Positions 7,606-14,643 of a stretch of 19,721 bases of DNA are shown piece after piece (the stretch's first letter is position 1; each line of letters begins with the position of its first letter). Position numbers and translations under genes: made by a program. This stretch comes from JABDGR01 sp035546135 (GTDB lineage Bacteria; Verrucomicrobiota; Verrucomicrobiia; Opitutales; JABDGR01): the NCBI GenBank assembly GCA_035546135.1, contig DASZWY010000258.1:1-19721 (forward strand), given 5' to 3'. The notes beneath the pieces were generated by a model. It did not search any database. It saw only the letters and a program-made list of their open reading frames with translations, and was not told the origin of the DNA.

Positions 7606-9873
7606 ATGGATATCTCCCGCACCTGCCCCCGTTGTGGAAAACCGCTGGCCCCCGACGCCCCGATGGGCCTGTGCCCGGCATGCCTGCTCCAGGCCGGATT
7701 CCCGACCGGCGCGCCCAGCGCAGCGACCGCCGCAACCTCGGCGCGCCAGAGCCCCGCCTTTGTTCCCCCGCCGCCGGCGGAGCTGGCCGCGCTCTTTCCC
7801 CAGCTCGAAATTTTTGAACTCATCGGCCAAGGGGGGATGGGCGCGGTTTACCGGGCCCGCCAGCCGGCGCTGGACCGCATGGTCGCACTCAAAATTCTTC
7901 CGCCGCAAACGCCGGACGACCCGGGCTTCACCGAACGCTTTGCCCGCGAAGCCCGCGCGCTGGCCCGCCTCGGCCATCCCAACATCGTGGCGGTTTACGA
8001 TTTTGGCCGGGCCGGTGGCTTCCATTATTTCGTGATGGAATATGTTGACGGGGCGAACCTGCGCCAAATCGAGCGGGCGGGCCGGCTCGCCCCGCGCGAG
8101 GCGCTGCAAATCATCCCGCAAATCTGCGCGGCGCTCCAGTTTGCGCACGACGAAGGCATCGTCCACCGCGACATCAAGCCGGAGAACATCCTGCTCGACA
8201 AAAAGGGCCGCGTAAAAATCGCCGATTTCGGGCTCGCGAAAATTTTTGGCGCGAACGGCGCCGCGCCGGAGTCGGCCATCACCCAGGCCGGTCACGTCAT
8301 GGGCACGCCGCATTACATGGCCCCGGAGCAGGTGGAACGGCCGCTGGCGGTGGACCACCGTGCGGACATTTATTCCCTCGGCGTGGTCTTTTACGAAATG
8401 CTCACGGGCGAATTGCCACTGGGCCGCTTTGCTGCGCCTTCGCAGCGCGCAGCGGTGGATGCGCGGCTCGACGATGTGGTGATGCGCGCACTCGAAAAAG
8501 AGCCGGCGCAGCGCTATCAGCAGGCCGGCGAGGTCCAAACCGATCTCGAGACCATTGCCCGCGGCGCGCCACCCAAGACCAAGCCGCCCAGCCATTTCGC
8601 GCCGGGCTCGTTCCGCCGGGTGGCAATATGGTTTTTTATTGGCTTTGGGCTGGCTGCGGCAACTTGCCTTGGCTACGCCTTCACGCGACCGACAGTCTAT
8701 CGCGCCACCGCGACTTTTCAGCTAATCCGGCCTGCTGACCCCGGGGCAAGTTCCTTTGATCAGAACACCGCCGTAAGCATCCTGAAAGCCCAGGAAATCA
8801 CGCAACGCGTCGCGCAGATGATGAGCACGGAGGAAAAGCAGAAATTCCTCGAGCCTTTCCAGCGCCACAATCCCGAGGCGCCGGATTTGTCGCTGATGAA
8901 CCTGTTGTCCATGAATCGCCAGATGGCGCCAGGCGGGTCCGCCAATCTCCTCCAAGTAAGCGTGCGGCACCCCGACCCGATAATTGCCGCCACCGTCGCA
9001 GATTATTATATGCGGGCCTTCGAGGAATATAATCAGAGTCTTGCCACGGAACGGGCTGCCCGCGCGGTGATCCAGCTGGAGGAAGACGCTCACGAGCAAC
9101 AAAAGAAAACGGCGGACTTAAAGGACCAGATGGACGGTCTGGCGCAAAAATACGGCGCGGAAAATCTTCAAACGGACAACACCGTCCTGCCGGCCAAAAT
9201 TCAGACACTGGAGACCATCCGCGCGAACGACCAGAACGCGCTGGATGCGGCGGCCGGCCGCTGGCGGCTGGTCCAGCAATACCAGGATCAAAATAAAAAT
9301 CTCACCGACCTTTCATTCATTGCCGCCAACGGGCAGATTCCCAACCTGCAAACGGATTTGACCAATTTGCGGACGAAGCTTTCCACGCTCATGCTGACAT
9401 ACGGCCCCAACCATCCGGACGTTCAGGCGTTGCGGCAGACAAACGATGTGCTGGAGTCCCGGTTGCATGCCGCCCTCCAGAGCGCCGCGGAACAGGCGCA
9501 CACGGATTACCTGGCCGCGCTGGCCAAATTCAACAGCTCCGACGAGCAATTGCAAATGGCCCAGCAGGAGCAGCGCGAGTTGTCCCCGGTTCGGGCGCGA
9601 TACGATTCGCTGCGCACCGAGCTGACTGCCGCCAGTAAGATGTATGGTGACATGCAGGCCGACATCGAGCAGCAGAAAATGAAATTGATAAATCAGGGCG
9701 AAAACATTGTGCCCGTGGAAAGCGCACGCGGGAACGTCACCGTGGTTAATCTGCCCATGGGGTTGCGTCTGGCGTATGCTTTCGTCTGCGGCGTGGCCGG
9801 CGGTTTGCTGGCGGCCTTGGCGGCTGGGGCGCTTATGCTGGGCCGCTCCCAGCAGAAACCGGCGTCGGCCTGA
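7606..9873 (+). CDS. Membrane Ser/Thr protein kinase fused to a Wzz/GumC-like polysaccharide co-polymerase domain
   Basis: The protein has 755 residues. A zinc ribbon opens it (C7, C10, C23, C26). The Hanks-type kinase domain spans about 70-320: Gly-loop GQGGMG at 74-79, lysine K96 in VALK, HRD at 187-189, KPEN at 191-194, DFG at 207-209 and MAPE at 238-241. All catalytic residues are present, so it should be active. A membrane helix follows at about 338-358. Residues 360-470 resemble the Wzz chain-length domain (RPTVYRATATFQLI; SVRHPDPIIAATVADYYMRAF). A long Gln-rich coiled coil spans about 480-690, with YGPNHPDV at 599-606 as in GumC/GNVR proteins. A second membrane helix lies at about 719-745. 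The topology is therefore a cytoplasmic kinase and a periplasmic coiled-coil arm, as in Wzc but with the kinase at the other end. ATG 7606 is chosen; an upstream in-frame TTG (7570) is less likely. The spacer 7531-7605 has an AT-rich patch but no clear promoter. Confidence 0.87.
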   Translation: MDISRTCPRCGKPLAPDAPMGLCPACLLQAGFPTGAPSAATAATSARQSPAFVPPPPAELAALFPQLEIFELIGQGGMGAVYRARQPALDRMVALKILPPQTPDDPGFTERFAREARALARLGHPNIVAVYDFGRAGGFHYFVMEYVDGANLRQIERAGRLAPREALQIIPQICAALQFAHDEGIVHRDIKPENILLDKKGRVKIADFGLAKIFGANGAAPESAITQAGHVMGTPHYMAPEQVERPLAVDHRADIYSLGVVFYEMLTGELPLGRFAAPSQRAAVDARLDDVVMRALEKEPAQRYQQAGEVQTDLETIARGAPPKTKPPSHFAPGSFRRVAIWFFIGFGLAAATCLGYAFTRPTVYRATATFQLIRPADPGASSFDQNTAVSILKAQEITQRVAQMMSTEEKQKFLEPFQRHNPEAPDLSLMNLLSMNRQMAPGGSANLLQVSVRHPDPIIAATVADYYMRAFEEYNQSLATERAARAVIQLEEDAHEQQKKTADLKDQMDGLAQKYGAENLQTDNTVLPAKIQTLETIRANDQNALDAAAGRWRLVQQYQDQNKNLTDLSFIAANGQIPNLQTDLTNLRTKLSTLMLTYGPNHPDVQALRQTNDVLESRLHAALQSAAEQAHTDYLAALAKFNSSDEQLQMAQQEQRELSPVRARYDSLRTELTAASKMYGDMQADIEQQKMKLINQGENIVPVESARGNVTVVNLPMGLRLAYAFVCGVAGGLLAALAAGALMLGRSQQKPASA

Positions 9874-9938
9874 GGGAGTTTTATTATGGGCTGAAGAAAG
9901 CGTGCAAACGCGATGGGTGGAAGTATTATGGACGGCTT

Positions 9939-9953
9939 GCCGGAAATTCCGGC
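9939..9953. repeat. Short perfect inverted repeat in the mfd leader
   Basis: GCCGGAA, one central base, then TTCCGGC forms a perfect 7-base dyad 9 bases before the mfd ATG. It could be a protein-binding site or a small hairpin. In GC-rich DNA such a dyad may also arise by chance. Confidence 0.3.
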
Positions 9954-9961
9954 CGCCGCCG

Positions 9962-12900
9962 ATGAAGCCCGTTCTTGTGCCGGTGGACTTTTCCCCTCGC
10001 CTGTTCACGGGCGTGGCCGAGGCGGCTGTGGGCGCGTTGGCCGAGCAGTTGACGCGCGCCCAAGGCATGCCGGTGACGCTCGTCCTCGCCCGCGCCGCCC
10101 GCCAGCTCGATGGCCTGGCCGAAGACGTGCAGTTTTATCACGGGCTGGCCGGCGGCGACAAAGTTCCGTGGGAGATTTTGATTTACCCCGAATTACCGGA
10201 TGCGGGCGCGGATCCTTCCGGCGCGGCCGGGGTATTTGAGCGCCAGTGCGACCGGCTGGCAGTGCTCGCCGCCCTGGCCGAACGGAACGAAGGCAAAGCC
10301 CCGCTGCGCCCGCTCGTCATCGTCACGACGCTGGCCTCGCTGCTACAGCCCGCGCCGAGGCCCGGCGATTTGGCGGCGCGGGAAGTCCGGCTCGTGCGCG
10401 GCGCGCGGGTGGATTTTCGCGCCTTGGCGGAAAAGCTCGGGCGCGAACTGGGCTACGACAGCGAGGCGCTCTGCGAGACCCCGGGCCAATTCGCCGTGCG
10501 CGGCGGATTGCTCGACGTTTATCCCTACAATGCCGCGTCGCCGGCGCGGCTGGATTTTTTTGGCGACGAGCTTGAGCATATCCGCGCCTTTGACCCGACC
10601 ACGCAATTGACCGCGGAGGAATTGCCCGAGCTGGTCATTTCCGCCGCGCCCAAGGAACTGGGTGGTGGCGCTGCGGCGGGCCTGCTCGAATTTTTGCCGA
10701 AGCAGGCGCAGTGGATTATTCATGAACCGGCGCGCCAGGCGGCCACCGCGCCGGAATTATTTTCCGTGCCGGAAAAACTCGCCGCGGTGCATCCGACGCT
10801 CCAAACCGTGCTCGCGGCGCGCGCCCAGGCCCGGGATGTCTGGAGCGGATTGGCCGAAATCGACGAGCCCGGCGGGCCGTTGGGCGAAGACGCCACGCGC
10901 ATGGCCGCCGACACCGAACCTGCCCTCGCGCATCGGCCGCTGGCGAGCGTTCCGGCACTCGGCCGTGCCCGGCTCGAAAGCGACCAGGCTTCGCAGCACG
11001 CATTTTTGCGGGTGCTGGCCGATTGGGCCCGCAACGGCGCCACGGTGTTCATCGTCACGCGCGCCGAGGGTGAAGCAGGCCGGCTCAGGGAAATCATCGC
11101 CGAAGACAAGGCGCTGCGCGGTTTTTCGCCGAAACTCGTGAGCGGCGACATCGCGGCGGGCTTTGTCGCGCGCCCGGCCAAAGCCGTGCAACTCGAGTGG
11201 CCATCCGCGGGCAAGGGCGGCGCCATCGCGGTGGTGGCCGAGGGCGAAATTTTTGGACGGCACCGCCAGCGCATCGCCACGTTTCGCCCGCGTAAATTGC
11301 CACAACGCCATCGCGTGGACCAGTTGCTCGACTTTTCCGAAATCGCCGAGGGCGACTACCTCGTGCATGTGACCTACGGCATCTGCCGGTTTCACGGTTT
11401 GCGCAAGCTCGCCACGCCGGGCCGCACCGAGGAGGTCATCTCGCTCGAATTCGCCGACAACGTCGAGGTGCACCTGCCGCTGCACGAGTCGCACCTGCTT
11501 TCACGCTACGTCGGCCTCGCCAAAATCTCGCCCAAGCTCGGCAAAATCGGCGGCAAAATCTGGGAGCGCACGCGCGGCGAGGCCGAGCGCGCGACGCTGG
11601 ACTTCGCCGCGCAATTGCTGCGCGTGCAGGCCGAGCGCGACCAGAAACCCGGCTTCCCGCTGCCGCCCGACGCCCCCTGGCAGCGCGAGTTCGAGGACGC
11701 TTTCCCGCACGAGCCGACCCCGGACCAGTTGCGCAGCATCGTGGAGACCAAATCCGACCTCGAACGCCGCCGCCCGATGGACCGACTCCTGTGCGGCGAT
11801 GTGGGCTTTGGCAAAACGGAGGTGGCGCTGCGCGCGGCGTTCAAGGCGGTGCTCGGCGGCAAGCAGGTGGTTGTGCTCGCGCCGACGACCATCCTCGTGC
11901 AGCAGCATTTCAACACCTTCCGCGAGCGGTTGGCGCCCTTTCCGGTGTCGGTCGAGCAACTCAGCCGCTTCCGCGCGCCGAAACAGCAGCGGCAGGTGCT
12001 CGAGCAACTCGCTGATGGCCGCCTCGACATCGTGGTCGGCACGCACCGGCTGCTCAGCCCGGATGTCAAGTTCAAGGACCTCGGCCTCATCATCATTGAC
12101 GAGGAGCACCGTTTCGGCGTGCGCCACAAGGAGAAGCTGAAACACCTGCGCGCCAATGTGCATGTGCTCGCGATGAGCGCCACGCCCATCCCGCGCACGC
12201 TCTATTTCGCGCTCGTGGGCGCGCGCGACTTGAGCGTCATCGAAACGCCGCCGCGCGACCGCCTGCCGATTGAAACCGTGGTGAAAAGCTATTCGCCCGA
12301 CCTGGTGCGCGACGCCATCCGCCACGAACTTGGGCGCGGCGGCCAGGTGTTTTATTTACACAACCGCGTCGAAAGCATCGAGGACTGCGCGCGGCATTTG
12401 CGCGAGCTGGTGCCCGGGGTGCGGCTCGGCGTCGGCCACGGGCAGATGGACGCCGACGATTTGGAAAAAATCATGACCAGGTTCGTCGCGGGCGAATATG
12501 ATGTGCTCGTCTGCACGACCATCATCGAGTCCGGCCTCGACATCCCGAACTGCAACACGCTCATCATCGAAGGCGCGGACCGCTACGGGCTGGCGCAGCT
12601 CTATCAATTGCGTGGGCGGGTGGGGCGTTTCAACCGCCAGGCATATGCTTATCTGCTGCTGCACCGCCATGCGCGGCTGCTCGACCAGGCGCGCAAGCGG
12701 CTCGCGGCCATCCGCCAGTTCAACCAGCCCGGCGCGGGTTTCCGCCTCGCCATGCGCGACCTCGAACTGCGCGGCGCGGGCAATTTGCTCGGGCCGGAGC
12801 AGAGCGGGCACATCGCGGGCGTGGGCTTCGACCTCTATTGCCAGTTGCTGCGCCAGAGCATCGCGCGGCTCAAGGGCGAGCCCGCGGCGCTCAACGTGCG

Positions 12901-13426
12901 CGCCACGGTGCGGCTTGACTTTGTGCGCGTCGGCGAAATGGCCGATGGCGCGTTGCCCGGCCTCGTCTCTTCGGCGACCGACGACACCGGCGACCGGTTT
13001 GCCGCGCTCAAGGAAGCGGACCTTGCCGGCCGGCACGTTGCGCCCATCGCGGCGAATTTGCCGGTGGAATACATCGCGGACACCCGCCTGCGCCTCGACC
13101 AATACCGTCGGCTGGCCCTTGCCGCCACGCCCGCCGAGGTGGAGGCGCTGGCCGCCGGGCTGCGCGACCGCTTTGGGCCGTTGCCGCAAGGCGCGCGGGC
13201 GCTGGTCAAGCTGGCGCAAATTCGCGTGTGGGCGGAACAAAAAGGCCTCGTGGACGTCGAAACGGAAGGAGACCGGCTGAAGTGCCGCAGCGTCGGCGGG
13301 CGCGGGCAAACGGCGGGCTATGTGCAGATCGGCAATCGTTTTCCCCGCTTGACCGCGGCGAAGCCCCTGTCGAGAATGGACGAGATCATTGCCTTTATCA
13401 AACGCCAGGAAACGCCTTCGACATGA
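9962..13426 (+). CDS. mfd: Transcription-repair coupling factor Mfd
   Basis: The protein has 1154 residues, close to the 1148 of E. coli Mfd. It displaces RNA polymerase stalled at DNA lesions and recruits UvrA. The N-terminal UvrB-like module is visible (RQLDGLAEDVQFY; TPGQFAVRGGLLDVYPYN; LDFFGDELEHIRAFD). The polymerase-interacting CarD-like domain is near 455-525 (AEGDYLVHVTYGICRFHGL). The RecG-like motor has Walker A GDVGFGKT at 612-619, DEEH at 713-716, SATPIPRTL, and motif VI QLRGRVGR at 882-889. The TRG-like segment (RLAAIRQFNQPGAGFRLAMRDLELRGAGNLLG) and a C-terminal UvrA-masking domain follow. ATG 9962 gives a normal N-terminus; the frame is open further upstream but there overlaps the kinase gene, and no Shine-Dalgarno sequence is seen. 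A TATTAT at 9924-9929 is a possible -10. The stop overlaps the next gene's ATG by four bases. Confidence 0.97.
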   Translation: MKPVLVPVDFSPRLFTGVAEAAVGALAEQLTRAQGMPVTLVLARAARQLDGLAEDVQFYHGLAGGDKVPWEILIYPELPDAGADPSGAAGVFERQCDRLAVLAALAERNEGKAPLRPLVIVTTLASLLQPAPRPGDLAAREVRLVRGARVDFRALAEKLGRELGYDSEALCETPGQFAVRGGLLDVYPYNAASPARLDFFGDELEHIRAFDPTTQLTAEELPELVISAAPKELGGGAAAGLLEFLPKQAQWIIHEPARQAATAPELFSVPEKLAAVHPTLQTVLAARAQARDVWSGLAEIDEPGGPLGEDATRMAADTEPALAHRPLASVPALGRARLESDQASQHAFLRVLADWARNGATVFIVTRAEGEAGRLREIIAEDKALRGFSPKLVSGDIAAGFVARPAKAVQLEWPSAGKGGAIAVVAEGEIFGRHRQRIATFRPRKLPQRHRVDQLLDFSEIAEGDYLVHVTYGICRFHGLRKLATPGRTEEVISLEFADNVEVHLPLHESHLLSRYVGLAKISPKLGKIGGKIWERTRGEAERATLDFAAQLLRVQAERDQKPGFPLPPDAPWQREFEDAFPHEPTPDQLRSIVETKSDLERRRPMDRLLCGDVGFGKTEVALRAAFKAVLGGKQVVVLAPTTILVQQHFNTFRERLAPFPVSVEQLSRFRAPKQQRQVLEQLADGRLDIVVGTHRLLSPDVKFKDLGLIIIDEEHRFGVRHKEKLKHLRANVHVLAMSATPIPRTLYFALVGARDLSVIETPPRDRLPIETVVKSYSPDLVRDAIRHELGRGGQVFYLHNRVESIEDCARHLRELVPGVRLGVGHGQMDADDLEKIMTRFVAGEYDVLVCTTIIESGLDIPNCNTLIIEGADRYGLAQLYQLRGRVGRFNRQAYAYLLLHRHARLLDQARKRLAAIRQFNQPGAGFRLAMRDLELRGAGNLLGPEQSGHIAGVGFDLYCQLLRQSIARLKGEPAALNVRATVRLDFVRVGEMADGALPGLVSSATDDTGDRFAALKEADLAGRHVAPIAANLPVEYIADTRLRLDQYRRLALAATPAEVEALAAGLRDRFGPLPQGARALVKLAQIRVWAEQKGLVDVETEGDRLKCRSVGGRGQTAGYVQIGNRFPRLTAAKPLSRMDEIIAFIKRQETPST

Positions 13427-14637
13427 CGATACGGACGGGAAAACATCTTTGGACCTTTGCGCTTTTGACCGCTTCCGGCGTTAGCGCCCTGGCGGCAGAC
13501 ACTCCGGCTGCCGATTCCGCCCCGGTCCCCGCCCTGGCCACGCCTCCAGCTGCGGCCCAGCCGCCGGCAACAACTCCGGCGCCTGCACCCGCCCCGGCGG
13601 CCACGCCAGCGGCGGATTCTTCCACGGCGGCCCCGGTGAACTCCGCCGGCTTGCGGCAGGACCAATATACCGATGCGGTGGCGGCGGTGGTGAATGGGAA
13701 AATCATCACCATGGCGGAATTGAACAAGGAATGCCGCGACTCGGTGGCGCGCATTTTCAACGATATTGAGGCGCGTTATCCGCCCACGGCGGAGGGCGTC
13801 GCCGCGGCCAAGCAGGAATTTACCAAAGAGGTCAACGACCTCGGCGCTGAGATGCTCCACACCATGGTGGATCACATCCTCATCGTGCAATATTTCAACG
13901 ACAAGGGCTACTCGTTCCCCGATTCCTACCTCGATTGGCAGTTCGACGACGACATGATGACCAGTTTCCAGGGCGACCGCGAAAAATACCTGCGCTATCT
14001 CCAGGCCCACGAACTGACCGACTCCGACTACCGCCGGCAGCTCAAGGAGCGCGACATCGTGGACTCCATGATCCAGCAGTTGCGCGGGTCCATGACCGGC
14101 ATCAGCCCCGACCGCATCAAGGCCTACTATGAACAGCACAAGCAGGACTTTTACGTCAAGGAGTCTATGAAGCTGCGCCGCATCACGCTCAACCTCACCC
14201 CGGTGGCCGACGCCACGCCCGACCTCTATCTGCAGCAGGCCGCCAAGATCGCGCAGGAGGCCCGCCAGCCCGGCGCGAGTTTTGCCGCGCTGGCCAAGCA
14301 ATACAGCACCGACCCCGACGCCCGCAGCGGCGACCTACCCGCCTTCACCGTGACCCGCAACGACAACATGCTCGCCCCCGCCTTGCAGGACGCGGTGTTC
14401 AAGCTCAAGCCGGGCGAAATCAGCGACCCGCTGGTGAGCGACAAGCTCATTTTTATTTTTAAATGCGAGGACCACACCCCCGAGGGCTACCTGCCGCTGG
14501 ACAAGGTGCGCTCCGATATCGAAAAACAGCTCAGCACCATGGACGAACGCCAGGCGACGGAGAAGTGGCTGCAAAAGCTGCGCTCCAAGGCCTTCATCCA
14601 GTACAACATTTACGGCCCGCCCACGCCGGACAAATAG
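13423..14637 (+). CDS. SurA-like periplasmic chaperone with a degenerate parvulin domain
   Basis: The protein has 404 residues. A signal peptide (LWTFALLTASGVSALAA) probably ends near residue 25. A Pro/Ala-rich low-complexity linker spans about 27-72. The SurA N-terminal fold follows at about 80-240 (AVVNGKIITMAELNKECRD; YLQAHELTDSDYRRQLKERDIVDSMIQQL). A parvulin-like domain spans about 248-350 (ASFAALAKQYSTDPDARSGDLPAF; LKPGEISDPLV). A short helix pair closes the chain. SurA proteins escort outer-membrane proteins through the periplasm, and that role is inferred here. Where active parvulins have 'RHI' this protein has RRI (R253), and where they have 'HII' it has FIF (F344), so isomerase activity is doubtful. 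The ATG overlaps the mfd stop (ATGA), implying translational coupling. The gene ends 6 bases from the convergent TPR gene. Confidence 0.85.
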   Translation: MTIRTGKHLWTFALLTASGVSALAADTPAADSAPVPALATPPAAAQPPATTPAPAPAPAATPAADSSTAAPVNSAGLRQDQYTDAVAAVVNGKIITMAELNKECRDSVARIFNDIEARYPPTAEGVAAAKQEFTKEVNDLGAEMLHTMVDHILIVQYFNDKGYSFPDSYLDWQFDDDMMTSFQGDREKYLRYLQAHELTDSDYRRQLKERDIVDSMIQQLRGSMTGISPDRIKAYYEQHKQDFYVKESMKLRRITLNLTPVADATPDLYLQQAAKIAQEARQPGASFAALAKQYSTDPDARSGDLPAFTVTRNDNMLAPALQDAVFKLKPGEISDPLVSDKLIFIFKCEDHTPEGYLPLDKVRSDIEKQLSTMDERQATEKWLQKLRSKAFIQYNIYGPPTPDK

Positions 14638-14643
14638 CCGCGC

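Noticed and set aside
7438..8595. Minus-strand open frame of 385 codons opposite the kinase domain
   Set aside because: Antisense to intact kinase motifs, with no recognisable protein features.
9707..9961. Upstream extension of the mfd frame into the kinase gene
   Set aside because: The first 85 codons overlap the kinase C-terminus out of frame and resemble no Mfd; ATG 9962 gives a normal start.
13498..13640. Repetitive GC-rich stretch in the SurA-like gene, considered as a DNA repeat
   Set aside because: It encodes a Pro/Ala low-complexity linker without a fixed nucleotide repeat unit.
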